Positions 1-9,060 of a stretch of 64,000 bases of DNA are shown here, one piece after another (positions within the stretch are counted from its first letter, which is position 1; every line of letters begins with the position of its first letter). The notes below the pieces were generated by a model, which was not told where the DNA came from, ran no database searches, and was given only the letters and a program-made list of their open reading frames with translations. The position numbers were made by a program, and so were the translations under genes. This DNA is from Ruminococcus sp. UBA1409 (GTDB taxonomy: Bacteria; Bacillota; Clostridia; Oscillospirales; Ruminococcaceae): positions 22,823 to 86,822 of the forward strand of contig DBPX01000015.1 of assembly GCA_002305045.1 (NCBI GenBank). The letters are read 5' to 3'.

Positions 1-153
1 ATTCATTTTGGCAAAGTACAGATAGGTCATGACATCGGCTATAGAAAGAGAGCCGCCGGGATGTCCGCTTTTTGCATTATACACGCCCTCGATAATGCCC
101 ATTCTTACCTTGCAAGCAGTTTTCATAAGCTGCTTTTTCAGCAATTCGTCCAT
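1..153 (-). CDS. Transketolase N-terminal subunit, partial (5' end of gene only)
   Basis: The reading frame starts at an ATG (153-151) behind a perfect GGAGGT (165-160) with a 6-nt spacer and runs off the left edge. The 51 residues begin MDELLKKQLMKTACKVRMG and contain SGHPGGSLSIAD, which is the thiamine-diphosphate-binding N-terminal motif of transketolase. In Clostridia transketolase is usually split into N- and C-terminal subunit genes; this would be the N-terminal (ThDP pyrophosphate-binding) one, acting in the non-oxidative pentose phosphate pathway. The C-terminal gene would be expected beyond the left edge, which cannot be checked here. The start is not in an ORF list because the gene is cut. 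Confidence 0.85.
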   Translation of the reverse strand, partial: MDELLKKQLMKTACKVRMGIIEGVYNAKSGHPGGSLSIADVMTYLYFAKMN

Positions 154-170
154 AATGGTACCTCCATAAG

Positions 171-977
171 TTATAATTTTGATAGTGCCTCGATAGCCTC
201 CGCCACAGCGTCCTCCTCACAGGTGCCGCCAAGGACATATGTTGCGCTGTCCTTAACAGACTGGAGCGAATCCGATGGGCAAAAGCTTATATCAGATGCT
301 TTTAGCATCTCAATATCATTGTCATAATCTCCTGCTGAGGAGATGACCCTTCCCTCATAATAAGGGCTTTCTAATATCCTTTTCAGTGCGCTTCCCTTTG
401 AAACGCCCTCGGGAAGCACCTCAAGAAAGTACGGACAGGACCTTACAAACCTCACGCCCATGCCCTCAAACCTCTTGACATAAAGGCTAAGCTCGTTTAT
501 TACCTCGATGCCGTCGGCAAACAAAAGCTTGCACCACGGCTCTTGGACCTCGTCCCCGGAGCTTTTTTTGATATAGCTGACCTTGACTATCTCGTGATGC
601 CAGCGCTCCGCCTCGTTGAGATTAAGATAATACTGCGCCTCAAAGGTGAAAATCTCGGGAGCTATCCCGGGAAAGCGGGAGTAGATGTCCTTTAGGATAT
701 CCCTTGCGGCGTCGGGAAGATAGTCACCGTGAACTATACTATTAGTTTTATGGTCATACACTATGCAGCCGTTGTATAAAATCAGGGGAAGGTCTGGCGT
801 CAGGATATCAAGATATCTTCTGGTGGTGTGAACCGGCCTGCCGGTGGCAAGCCCAAACAGCCCTCCCTGGGACTGAAACCTCCTGATAAGCTCTAGGTTT
901 CTCTTTGAAACGCCCTTGTTCTTTGTTAGAAGCGTTCCGTCCATATCTGTGACAAAAATCAGCTTACTGTAATCCAT
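171..977 (-). CDS. HAD-superfamily (Cof-type) sugar/nucleotide phosphatase
   Basis: This 268-residue protein opens with the HAD motif I DMDGTLL at residues 11-17 (nucleophile Asp11, acid/base Asp13). It ends with the motif IV region SAGDYDNDIEML near residue 217, which binds Mg2+. The size and the C2-type cap between these motifs fit the Cof/YkrA/SupH family of cytosolic phosphatases, whose substrates are small phosphorylated sugars or cofactors; the exact substrate cannot be told. It overlaps the end of the pseudouridine synthase gene by 14 nt, so the two are probably co-transcribed and translationally coupled. The ribosome binding site of this gene is weak, which fits coupling. Confidence 0.85.
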   Translation of the reverse strand: MDYSKLIFVTDMDGTLLTKNKGVSKRNLELIRRFQSQGGLFGLATGRPVHTTRRYLDILTPDLPLILYNGCIVYDHKTNSIVHGDYLPDAARDILKDIYSRFPGIAPEIFTFEAQYYLNLNEAERWHHEIVKVSYIKKSSGDEVQEPWCKLLFADGIEVINELSLYVKRFEGMGVRFVRSCPYFLEVLPEGVSKGSALKRILESPYYEGRVISSAGDYDNDIEMLKASDISFCPSDSLQSVKDSATYVLGGTCEEDAVAEAIEALSKL

Positions 978-1887
978 GTTGTCTAAATCCTGTTAAAAGC
1001 TTGGTAAAGTACCCGGGAAGCCTGCTTGTAAGCTCCAAATACTCCCCAGTGTCCGGATGTATAAAGCCGAGCCTTATTGCGTGAAGGCACTGGCCGACGC
1101 AGCCCTTATACGGTCTGCCATAGACATCGTCTCCTAGAATCGGATGTCCCATGTGGGAGCAGTGTACCCTTATCTGATGGGTCCTGCCCGTCTCGAGGCG
1201 GAGCCTTATGTGGCTGACGCCTATGAGCCGCTCTATAGTTTCATAGTTCGTAACTGCGTTCCTTGAGTTTGAGTAGGTGACGCACATCCTCTTTCTGTCC
1301 CTCTTGTCCCTGCCAATAGGAAGGTCTATCCTACCCGAGGGAGGCTCAAGGCTTCCTATGCATATCGCCTCGTACTCCCTTGTAAAGCTGTGCGCCTTTA
1401 TCTGCTCGGCGAGAAAGGCGTGTGCCTTGTCCGTCTTTGCAACCACCAGAAGTCCGCTGGTATTTTTATCAATTCTGTGGACTATTCCGGGACGGATAAC
1501 TCCGTTTATCCCGGAAAGACCGTCCCTATACCTGAACAAAAGGGCGTTTACAAGCGTCCCCGAGTAGTTCCCGGGAGCGGGATGGACAACCATCCCCTGG
1601 GGCTTGTTTACGACGAGCAGGCTGTCGTCCTCATAGACTATATCAAGAGGGATATCCTCCGGGAGAACGCTTGAATCCACGGGGTCGGGGATGCTCAGCC
1701 TGACAAGCTCGCTCCCTGACAGTCTATAGCTCTTGCTGACGGCACTCCCCCCGACGCTGACGCAGCCCGACTCAATCAGCCTTGCGGCGTAGGAGCGGGA
1801 AAGCTCAACCTCGGTCTGAGAGGAAAGCCACTTGTCGATTCTCTCGCCTGAGTCAGACTCATCCGCAATAAGCTCGTAATTAAGCAT
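964..1887 (-). CDS. RluD-family 23S rRNA pseudouridine synthase
   Basis: The 307-residue protein has an N-terminal S4 RNA-binding domain (about residues 14-75, including RSYAARLIESGCV) followed by the catalytic domain. The catalytic Asp lies in HRIDKNTSGLLVVAK near residue 140, and the family motif GRTHQIRVH is present near 233. RluD family members isomerise uridines in 23S rRNA; the family also includes RluC and YlyB/YjbO types, so the precise target is not certain. It follows lspA with an 8-nt overlap, the same order (lspA-ylyB) as in Bacillus, which supports a YlyB-type assignment. Confidence 0.88.
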   Translation of the reverse strand: MLNYELIADESDSGERIDKWLSSQTEVELSRSYAARLIESGCVSVGGSAVSKSYRLSGSELVRLSIPDPVDSSVLPEDIPLDIVYEDDSLLVVNKPQGMVVHPAPGNYSGTLVNALLFRYRDGLSGINGVIRPGIVHRIDKNTSGLLVVAKTDKAHAFLAEQIKAHSFTREYEAICIGSLEPPSGRIDLPIGRDKRDRKRMCVTYSNSRNAVTNYETIERLIGVSHIRLRLETGRTHQIRVHCSHMGHPILGDDVYGRPYKGCVGQCLHAIRLGFIHPDTGEYLELTSRLPGYFTKLLTGFRQHGLQ

Positions 1888-2476
1888 CTTCCTTACCCTG
1901 TTCTAGGCCGCTATCATCGCAGGAGGGGTCCCCAGCAGCGCCCGTCTCAGCCTTTTTTCCCTCTTCGGATTTTTTCTTTGAAGCCTTAATCTCGGCTATC
2001 ACGCACAGGACGCAGAAGCCTATTCCTCCGACGACAACCAAAATGTCCGCAAGGTTGAAAACAGGAAAGTCGATAAACTCCAGCTTGATGTAGTCTACAA
2101 CGCCGGTAAATCCGTCGTCTATCAGCATACGGACCCTGTCGATGAGGTTTCCAAGACCCCCCGCTAATATCAGGCTCATGCACAGAAGCTCGAGTCTTGG
2201 GAGCTTTCTCCATCTAACCGTGATGTATACGGCGATTGCTACCATCACAACCGCCGTGAAGCTGACTAAAAGCACCGTCTGCCCGCCAAGAATACTCCAC
2301 GCCGCACCGTCGTTTCTTATGTGGGTGAGGCTGAAAATATCAAAATCTCCGATTGAGAAAGTGTAGTATTCCCTGAACGCTCCGGGAGATTCCGCAAAAT
2401 TTAAGATTACTAGCTGCTTTATAAGCTGGTCAAGTCCTACAAAAACTATTACTATCGCCCAGGCTAACGCCAGCAT
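1880..2476 (-). CDS. lspA: Lipoprotein signal peptidase (signal peptidase II)
   Basis: LspA is the membrane aspartyl protease that cleaves the signal peptide of prolipoproteins after lipidation. Family signatures are visible: NDGAAWSIL in the middle, GNLIDRV with the first catalytic Asp, and FNLADILVVVG with the second. Four hydrophobic segments are evident. At 198 residues it is longer than usual (about 150-165) because of a charged, low-complexity C-terminal tail rich in Lys, Glu and Gly after the last membrane segment. The start ATG has GGAGGT at a good distance. The GH43 lipoprotein at 27330-29003 is a likely substrate. Confidence 0.95.
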   Translation of the reverse strand: MLALAWAIVIVFVGLDQLIKQLVILNFAESPGAFREYYTFSIGDFDIFSLTHIRNDGAAWSILGGQTVLLVSFTAVVMVAIAVYITVRWRKLPRLELLCMSLILAGGLGNLIDRVRMLIDDGFTGVVDYIKLEFIDFPVFNLADILVVVGGIGFCVLCVIAEIKASKKKSEEGKKAETGAAGDPSCDDSGLEQGKEDA

Positions 2477-2539
2477 GACCTATTACCTCCAGATAATCCC
2501 AAAGGGCATAACAGTCCGCCATCGGGGAAAGTTCACATT

Positions 2540-5335
2540 CTACTCCTCAATCCCCTCAACGGCGGCGGCACAGCGCTCGCAAAGGGTGGGATGCTCGGCG
2601 CAGGAGCCTACGCTGTCAGAATAAATCCAGCAGCGCTCGCACTTCTGCCCGGACGCCTTCCTTACGGTAAAGCCAAGGCCTGTAATCTCGCCGGTGTACT
2701 CGCCGTCGGAGGACTCCTCCAGCTCAACTCTTGAAACAAGGAAAACCGTGGGAAGATAATCCTTAACGGCAAAAATCCTTTCAAGCTCCTTTCCGGCGTG
2801 TACAACAAGGTCTGCCTCCAGCGAGGAACCTATTACCTTCTCGGCACGCTTAAGCTCAAGAGCCTTCTTAGCGTCCTCCCTGAGGCTGTAGATAAGCTCC
2901 CAGGCTGCTAAGAAATCGTCGTCATAAACAAGTCCCGACTTAGCCGGCATATCGTTTAGGAATACGCTTTCGGGGTTTTCCGAGGAGGAATGTCTCATAT
3001 ACGACCATATCTCGTCGGCGGTGAAGGAAAGAATCGGAGCGACAAGCCTTGCTATCGAGGAGAGGATATTGTACATAACCGTCTGAGCGGCACGCCTCTG
3101 AGGGCTTTCCGGCTTCTCGCAGTAGAGCCTGTCCTTGATTATATTCAGATAGAAGTTCGACATATCCACAACGCAGAAGTTATGAATAGCGTGGAAAACA
3201 ATATGGAAATCAAAGCTGCTGTAGGCCTCGGCGACCTTGTCTATAAGGGTGTCAAGACGCATCATCGCCCATCTGTCAAGCCCCTCGAGGCTCTCAAGCG
3301 GGACGCTGTCCTTATCAGGGTCGAAGCCGCTCTGATTTGAAAGGTTTCCAAGGATGAACCTTGCGGTGTTCCTTATTTTCTTGTACGCCTCGGAGAGCTG
3401 TGCAAGGATATTCTTGGAGATTCTTATATCCGAGTGATAGTCGCTGGAGGCTACCCAGAGCCTTAGAATATCCGCTCCGTTCTTGTCGTAAACCTCCTTG
3501 GGCTCGATGCCGTTGCCGAGGGATTTGTGCATAATCCTGCCGTCGCCGTCGACCGTCCAGCCGTGGGTGCATACCGCCTTATAGGGCGCACGGCCGTTAA
3601 TTACAACCGAGGTCAAAAGCGAGGACTGGAACCAGCCTCTGTACTGGTCTGCCCCCTCCAGATACAGGTCTGCCGGGGAGGAAAGGTCGTCTCTTTCGTC
3701 GAGGACGGCGCTGTGTGTGACTCCTGAGTCGAACCAGACATCCATGATGTCGGTCTCCTTTATGAACTCCGAGCAGCCGCACTCGCATTTTACGCCGGAG
3801 GGGATAATCTCGCTGGCGTCGTATTTCCACCAGGCGTCGGAGCCTTCCTTGGCAAACAGCTTGGATATTGCGTCTATAGTTTCGTCTGTTGCAATCGGCT
3901 TATGGCAGTCCTTGCAGTATACTATCGGTATCGGGACTCCCCAGGACTTCTGCCTTGAAATACACCAGTCGGAGCGGTCAAGGACCATGCCCTTGATTCT
4001 GTCCTCTCCCCAGGCAGGAATCCACTCAACCTCCTCGATTGCCTTGACGGTCTCCTCCCTGAAATCCTTGACCGAGCAGAACCACTGCTCTGTCGCCCTG
4101 AACAGTATCGGGGACTTACATCTCCAGCAGTGAGGATACTGGTGGGTAATCTCGTTTGTGGCGAACATCGCCCCGGACTCCACGAGATTCTTAGCGATAA
4201 CCTCGTGAGCCTCGCCGGTCCTGAGTCCCGCAAATATGCCGGACTGCTCGGTGAGGACTCCGTTGCCGTCAACTCCGACGACTATTCCAAGCTCAGGATA
4301 CTTCTTGCAGACCTCAAAGTCGTCTACGCCGTAGCCGGGAGCGGTATGAACGCAGCCCGTACCGCTGTCAAGCGTTACATGGTCTCCTATGATGACAAGC
4401 GAGTTTCTTTGCATGAAGGGGTGCTCTGCCTCGCAGTATTCAAGCTCCCTGCCGGTGAAGGAGCCTACCGTCTCGTAGTCCTTTATGCCGGCTGCCTCCA
4501 TAGTAGGCTCTACAAGCTCCCTTGCCATGATGTAGTTTTCTCCGCCCGCCTTAACTACTGTATACTCATAGTCGGGACCTAGGCATATTGCAAGGTTTCC
4601 GGGAAGCGTCCAGGTGGTAGTCGTCCAGATGACGAAGAAGGTCTTATCAAGCTCAAGCCCAAGGGATGTAAGAATTCCGTTGTCCTTTACGACCCTGAAC
4701 TTTACATATATCGAGTGGCAGGGGTCGTCCTGATACTCGATTTCAGCCTCTGCAAGCGCCGTCTTGCACTCGGGGCACCAGTATACCGGCTTTAAGCCCT
4801 TGTAGATATACCCATTTTTTATCATCTCGCCGAATACCCTTACCTGTCTTGCCTCAAACTCCGGCTTCATGGTAAGATACGGATTCTCAAAATCGCCCAA
4901 GACTCCCAGCCTCTTAAACTGCTGCTTCTGGCTCTCGACAAAGCTAAGAGCGAACTCCCTGCAGTGCTTTCTAAGCTCTAAAGGAGGTATGGCTCCGCCC
5001 TCGACGCCAATGGTTTTCATCGCCTTTAGCTCTATCGGCAGACCGTGAGTATCCCAGCCGGGGACATAGTTTGAGCGATACCCCGACATATTCTTATGCT
5101 TTACGATTATATCCTTTAAAATCTTGTTGAGCGCAGTTCCTATATGGATGTCCCCGTTTGCATACGGAGGACCGTCGTGGAGAATATATGAGGGTCTTCC
5201 CTCGTTCTTTTTGAGTATCTTTTTGTAAAGCTCGTCATCCTCCCACTCCTTGAGAATATCCGGCTCCTTGGTGGGGAGATTTCCCCTCATCGGATACTCT
5301 GTCTGCGGGAGGTTCAGAGTCTTGTTGTAATCCAT
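2540..5335 (-). CDS. ileS: Isoleucyl-tRNA synthetase
   Basis: The enzyme charges tRNA-Ile with isoleucine. It is 931 residues long, as expected for the bacterial type with a C-terminal zinc-binding tail: CERCWIY and CERC are visible at the end. The class I HIGH motif appears as HIGT in [20 protein letters not shown], and the KMSKS loop as IMHKSLGN in [15 protein letters not shown]. The editing (CP1) domain is present in the middle. Both catalytic motifs deviate from textbook form but keep the second Lys of the loop. No T-box leader was found in the 109-nt gap to divIVA, which carries only a short GC-rich stem, so it is probably read from the sepF promoter. Confidence 0.97.
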   Translation of the reverse strand: MDYNKTLNLPQTEYPMRGNLPTKEPDILKEWEDDELYKKILKKNEGRPSYILHDGPPYANGDIHIGTALNKILKDIIVKHKNMSGYRSNYVPGWDTHGLPIELKAMKTIGVEGGAIPPLELRKHCREFALSFVESQKQQFKRLGVLGDFENPYLTMKPEFEARQVRVFGEMIKNGYIYKGLKPVYWCPECKTALAEAEIEYQDDPCHSIYVKFRVVKDNGILTSLGLELDKTFFVIWTTTTWTLPGNLAICLGPDYEYTVVKAGGENYIMARELVEPTMEAAGIKDYETVGSFTGRELEYCEAEHPFMQRNSLVIIGDHVTLDSGTGCVHTAPGYGVDDFEVCKKYPELGIVVGVDGNGVLTEQSGIFAGLRTGEAHEVIAKNLVESGAMFATNEITHQYPHCWRCKSPILFRATEQWFCSVKDFREETVKAIEEVEWIPAWGEDRIKGMVLDRSDWCISRQKSWGVPIPIVYCKDCHKPIATDETIDAISKLFAKEGSDAWWKYDASEIIPSGVKCECGCSEFIKETDIMDVWFDSGVTHSAVLDERDDLSSPADLYLEGADQYRGWFQSSLLTSVVINGRAPYKAVCTHGWTVDGDGRIMHKSLGNGIEPKEVYDKNGADILRLWVASSDYHSDIRISKNILAQLSEAYKKIRNTARFILGNLSNQSGFDPDKDSVPLESLEGLDRWAMMRLDTLIDKVAEAYSSFDFHIVFHAIHNFCVVDMSNFYLNIIKDRLYCEKPESPQRRAAQTVMYNILSSIARLVAPILSFTADEIWSYMRHSSSENPESVFLNDMPAKSGLVYDDDFLAAWELIYSLREDAKKALELKRAEKVIGSSLEADLVVHAGKELERIFAVKDYLPTVFLVSRVELEESSDGEYTGEITGLGFTVRKASGQKCERCWIYSDSVGSCAEHPTLCERCAAAVEGIEE

Positions 5336-5444
5336 AATACGAACACGCCTTTCTTCTAATTAAACTTTTTGCTTGTCAAAGCAGCTTCAGACAGGGAAAA
5401 TGCCCGTACCCTCAGACGGGTAGCGGCATCCCCTGCGGGACTAA

Positions 5445-6263
5445 CTATCTGTGATTCTTGCTGCGGTTTCTGTTCTGACCGAATTTAAGCTCGCCGAAGG
5501 GGTTGTCAATATGCTTAGCTCCGCTCTCTGTGAAGCCAAAGGGCATATTTTCAGCATCCTTTCTCTCGCTCCTTGCCTTTGGCTGCTCAAAGGGTATATC
5601 CTCATGCCTTGAGGCTTCCTGATTAGGAGCCTCCTCGGGAGCCAAAGCCTCCTCCTCAGGAGGCACCGAAGCCGTCTCGGGGACGGTGACCTCGGGGCTT
5701 ACCAGCGCATTAAGCTCCTCGTCGGTTATATCGGGAAGCTGTGCCGCCAGCTTAATCTGCTCCTCGTAAAGCCCTAAGAGCCTTCCCTTGAAGTCGCTGA
5801 CCTCAGCCTTTAGCTTTAAGAGCTTCTGGGTCTGCTCCTTGATTTTATCCTCGGCGAGGGCTTTTACCGCCTCAAGCTTAGCGCTCTCCTGCGATACGGC
5901 AACCGCAATCTTCTCAATCTGACTGCGTTTTATCGTTTCGCAGTCGCTGGTTATCTCGGCTATCATGGCGTCACGCCTTGCCTGAGCCTCCGAAACAAGC
6001 TTTGAAGCCTCCTCCTTAGCCTCGGCGATTATCCTTGAAGCCTGCTTCTGGGCAACCAAGAGCGCATTTCCTATTGCAGACTCGTCGCTCCTGTACTCGT
6101 TAATCTTGTCGACAAGCTTGATTATCTTTGCCTCCTGCTCATCCCTATCCTTTAGAGCGGCAGCAAGCGCCGCCGAGACCTCCCTAAGATAGGAGTCTAC
6201 CTCCTCCTGCTTATATCCAAAGCCCTTTTCAAACCTTTTATTAAGCACATCTCTTGGATTCAT
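5445..6263 (-). CDS. divIVA: DivIVA-domain cell division / polar-targeting protein
   Basis: The N-terminus MNPRDVLNKRFEKGFGYKQE is a clear DivIVA domain with the conserved hydrophobic/Arg membrane-curvature-sensing region and GYKQEEVDSYLREV. It is followed by a long coiled coil (about residues 35-190) rich in Ala, Glu and Lys, and an acidic then basic tail ending in NRNRSKNHR. I chose the ATG at 6263, which has AGGAAGGAG upstream, over an in-frame start 22 codons earlier, because family members start at this position. DivIVA proteins mark negatively curved membrane at septa and poles. It lies between ylmH and ileS as in the conserved Gram-positive division cluster. Confidence 0.9.
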   Translation of the reverse strand: MNPRDVLNKRFEKGFGYKQEEVDSYLREVSAALAAALKDRDEQEAKIIKLVDKINEYRSDESAIGNALLVAQKQASRIIAEAKEEASKLVSEAQARRDAMIAEITSDCETIKRSQIEKIAVAVSQESAKLEAVKALAEDKIKEQTQKLLKLKAEVSDFKGRLLGLYEEQIKLAAQLPDITDEELNALVSPEVTVPETASVPPEEEALAPEEAPNQEASRHEDIPFEQPKARSERKDAENMPFGFTESGAKHIDNPFGELKFGQNRNRSKNHR

Positions 6264-6352
6264 AAAAAACGCTCCTTCCTTTATATCGGCAAAATAAGAC
6301 GAGCCGCCACGGCTCATATGACATAACAAGACTATATGACATCACGGGGACA

Positions 6353-7090
6353 TCACACCGATTTATCCACAGTAATAAAGATTCTGCCCTTCTTAGACAG
6401 TCCTCCTGCTAAGGACAGCTTAAACCTGCCGTATCCCCTCACCGAAAAGACATCTCCCTGAGAGACTGCGGCTCCCGGGTCGAAAACCGTGAGGTAGTTT
6501 AAGGTTATTCCCTTAGTCCTTATAAGCTCCTGGGTCTTTTCACGGGAGAGCCTGAGGGCAATAGCAGCTACAGCGTCCAGCCTCAGCGACGAAACCGTGC
6601 CGCTAAGACTTACAGACTCCTCCCCTGGAATGTCCTCCTCGCAAAAATCAAACAAGACTCTGACTCCGACTCCGCCGACCTTTGTGATTCCTGCAGCAAG
6701 CGGACATACGCTGTTTAAAACAAACACAATAGTTTTAGACGGTCCTACAAGGATATCCCCGACGGTCTCCCTTTTTATGTCGAGCGCCATAAGCGTCCCC
6801 AAAAAGTCACGGTGAGAGGGCTTGTCCTCCTGACGGTAGCTGTACGCCACCGCCGTAAAGGGGCAGCTCTCGCCGTAGCCCGGAAAGATTATCACCCTGC
6901 GCCTGGCGCCGTCATATCCGCCGTCGGTTTTATAGCCCGAAAAGCCCTCCCTGTCGAGAATGGCAGAGCAAAGGGCAAGCTGACGCTCGTCTAAAAAGCA
7001 TGAGAACATAGACCTTCCCGTATTATCGGCTCGCCGGGCAAGGTCTTTTATATGTCTTGTGAGAAGCCGCTCATCGTCCGTCATCGACAT
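6353..7090 (-). CDS. ylmH: YlmH-type S4-domain RNA-binding protein
   Basis: The protein of about 245 residues carries FSCFLDERQ near its start and a C-terminal S4-like RNA-binding domain with LRLDAVAAIALRLSREKTQE and GITLNYL. This is the YlmH family, encoded in the sepF-divIVA cluster of Firmicutes and linked to ribosome rescue/quality control and division. The first in-frame start is a TTG at 7120 that overlaps the sepF stop by 4 nt but has no good ribosome binding site; the ATG at 7090 has GAGG upstream and fits the family start better, so I chose it. ylmE and ylmG, usually nearby, are absent here. Confidence 0.85.
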   Translation of the reverse strand: MSMTDDERLLTRHIKDLARRADNTGRSMFSCFLDERQLALCSAILDREGFSGYKTDGGYDGARRRVIIFPGYGESCPFTAVAYSYRQEDKPSHRDFLGTLMALDIKRETVGDILVGPSKTIVFVLNSVCPLAAGITKVGGVGVRVLFDFCEEDIPGEESVSLSGTVSSLRLDAVAAIALRLSREKTQELIRTKGITLNYLTVFDPGAAVSQGDVFSVRGYGRFKLSLAGGLSKKGRIFITVDKSV

Positions 7091-7116
7091 GAGCAGCCTC
7101 TGGCTGTTAAATTCTA

Positions 7117-7542
7117 TCAATTGAAGTTATAGCCGCCAGCCTCAAGCTCGCTCATAAGGTCGATGCCGCTGAACTCGACATTCTTGGGCATAAAGACAAA
7201 GGTGTCCTGAGCGGTCTTTTTAAAGGTCGCCTGATTAGCCTGGGCGTTGCCCTGAAGATAGTCAAGAATCCTCTGCCCGACATCCTTGCTGACAAGCTCG
7301 AGATTCAAAAGCACTACCTTCTGCTGGTTAAGCTCGGTGCCGATAGCCTGAAGCTCTGAAAGGTCCTTGGGTCTGAAGAGCACCATCTGAAACTTTGCGG
7401 TGGTGCTTATCTTGACCTCACGGTTTCTTCTCTCCTCGCCGATGTCGACATTGTCGCTGTCGCTGCTCTCGTCGACGATAGGCTCGTAATCGTCGTCATC
7501 ACCGCTCATAATCATATTTTTCATTTTTTCCCAGAAGCTCAT
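7117..7542 (-). CDS. sepF: Cell division protein SepF
   Basis: SepF is an FtsZ-binding, membrane-associated protein that helps form the septum. The 141-residue length, amphipathic N-terminus (MSFWEKMKNMIMSGDDDDYE), acidic linker and C-terminal core with VLFRPKDLSELQAIG, KVVLLNLE and DVGQRILDYLQG are all typical. The start ATG has CGGAGG at 8 nt. It is the first gene behind a consensus promoter (7607-7635) and probably leads an operon sepF-ylmH-divIVA-ileS-lspA-rluD-HAD. Confidence 0.95.
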   Translation of the reverse strand: MSFWEKMKNMIMSGDDDDYEPIVDESSDSDNVDIGEERRNREVKISTTAKFQMVLFRPKDLSELQAIGTELNQQKVVLLNLELVSKDVGQRILDYLQGNAQANQATFKKTAQDTFVFMPKNVEFSGIDLMSELEAGGYNFN

Positions 7543-7606
7543 AGTATTCCTCCGTACATTATATCATACTCATTAGTCTGACCATAGCATACATCTATAC
7601 CATTAT

Positions 7607-7635
7607 ATTATCTAATATTTTGGATGTGATGTCAA
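7607..7635 (-). promoter_or_regulatory. SigA-type promoter of the sepF operon
   Basis: On the minus strand TTGACA (7635-7630) is followed after 17 nt by GATAAT (7612-7607). The start of transcription would lie about 55 nt upstream of sepF. The -35 sits only 28 bp after the end of the HlyD-like gene. Confidence 0.8.
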
Positions 7636-7668
7636 GTCATATTCTAAAAAAACTGAAATTTTATGCTC

Positions 7669-9015
7669 CTAGTCTGCGCTGTCCTCCCCGGAGCCGTCCT
7701 CGGGAGCTTCGTCACCGTCAGCCTCCCTGCTTCCTCCCAAGGAGGATATCGGGTCTAGAAGCACCCTGTCGTAAAGACCGAGATAGCTTTTTGAGTCCGG
7801 GTGATGGGAGGAAAGGACATAATCGTCACCCTCGTAGATGACATCAAGCGGCTTGAACTCGATGCTCTCTCCCTCTAAGACATAAACTCCCTTGACGCCG
7901 TCTGAAAACCGTATAGCAGACCTTAGGACCTTTATCCCGGTGTATTCTCCGAACAAAAGCTCGGCGTCCACGACTCTGGAGGCTGCTATGTCGGCGTCCA
8001 TCTCGTCACAGCTTAAAACCATTATAGCCTCGTCTCCCCTGCCGGTTGGGGTAATGCTCTCGACCAAAACCCGGTAGGACTTATTTGTAGAGGAAAGCTC
8101 AAGGTCAAAGCTGCCGTTTACAAAGTACCTGTCGGGAGTGTTTATCACGCAGACAAGCTTCCAGCTATAGGTGCTAAAAACCTTTCCGATGACATTCGAG
8201 CCGACGACTCCGTTCTTTTGAGGGGTGGCTATTATCTCGTTTATCCTCTCGACCGTAAGCTCATCTATCGAATCGGTGGATATCTCGGTTTCGTAGCCGT
8301 CGGTCACGGAGGTGAAATACCCCGACTCGACCGCATTTACAACCGAAACAGGGTTTGTAAGCACCGCATTGTAGACGCTCTGCTGGCTCTTTAAAGCCTC
8401 CAGCCTGCTGTCATAGCCGGACTCGGCGTTCGAGGCGACATTGTATATGCACATGAGCTTTAGCATCTCGAGCTTATCCTCCGCTATGCCATCAAGGCTC
8501 TGCGAAACGGTGGCTGATAGGATGCTGTTATAGCTCTCCTTTATCTGATTTAGTATGAAGTCCGGCTGGACATAGTCGGTCGTGCCCCTCGCCTGAGCCT
8601 TCTCTAGGGCGTCAATCTCCTCGTTGAGCTTTTCAAGGCGGTAGCGGTAGTAAACCTGATCGTAGGAGCTGTAGATTCTCGCAATCTGAGAGTGATTCGA
8701 TATTCTTCCTCCGTCAGGCACGCAGTAGCTCAGAACGCCGTCCCCGGTGTAGCTGGAATGGACAAGGCTTTCGTCTCTTACTATCACACCTCTTAGGCTA
8801 AGGCTGCTTCTCGTGGTGAAAAGCACAGTGTCCTCGCTGGAGCGGTCTGCGCTGAGAGAGTTTCTTGTCTGAGTTATTACAATTGTCAGAATAAGCGAGA
8901 ATATTATTAGGTATATAAAAGCGTCCCTTATAAGCCTGAGTCTTTGGCTCACTCTCTCGTTTACAAGCTTTTTTTTGCTATTCTCACCGCTCTGGGCGGT
9001 ATCCCTGCTGCTCAT
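7669..9015 (-). CDS. HlyD-like membrane fusion/adaptor protein
   Basis: The 448-residue protein has a charged N-terminus, one transmembrane helix (about residues 30-48, FIYLIIFSLILTIVITQ) and a large extracytoplasmic part. After the helix come a short barrel-sandwich segment with GVIVRDESLV and GVLSYCVPDGGRI (lipoyl-like half), a coiled coil (IARIYSS to about residue 230) and the second half of the barrel (LVCVINTPDRYFVNG, LLFGEYTGIKVLRSAI). This is the layout of HlyD-type periplasmic adaptor subunits, although no transporter gene is adjacent. The C-terminus is acidic. Clostridia often have such a gene directly before sepF, which suggests an envelope or division role; that is inference. Confidence 0.7.
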   Translation of the reverse strand: MSSRDTAQSGENSKKKLVNERVSQRLRLIRDAFIYLIIFSLILTIVITQTRNSLSADRSSEDTVLFTTRSSLSLRGVIVRDESLVHSSYTGDGVLSYCVPDGGRISNHSQIARIYSSYDQVYYRYRLEKLNEEIDALEKAQARGTTDYVQPDFILNQIKESYNSILSATVSQSLDGIAEDKLEMLKLMCIYNVASNAESGYDSRLEALKSQQSVYNAVLTNPVSVVNAVESGYFTSVTDGYETEISTDSIDELTVERINEIIATPQKNGVVGSNVIGKVFSTYSWKLVCVINTPDRYFVNGSFDLELSSTNKSYRVLVESITPTGRGDEAIMVLSCDEMDADIAASRVVDAELLFGEYTGIKVLRSAIRFSDGVKGVYVLEGESIEFKPLDVIYEGDDYVLSSHHPDSKSYLGLYDRVLLDPISSLGGSREADGDEAPEDGSGEDSAD

Positions 9016-9060
9016 GCTCTCACTTCCTTTTTGCAGTAGGCATATAATAATTATCCTTTG

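Noticed and set aside
5336..5444. Possible T-box leader upstream of ileS
   Set aside because: The gap is only 109 nt; no T-box sequence (AGGGTGGNACCGCG type), no specifier loop and no terminator were found.
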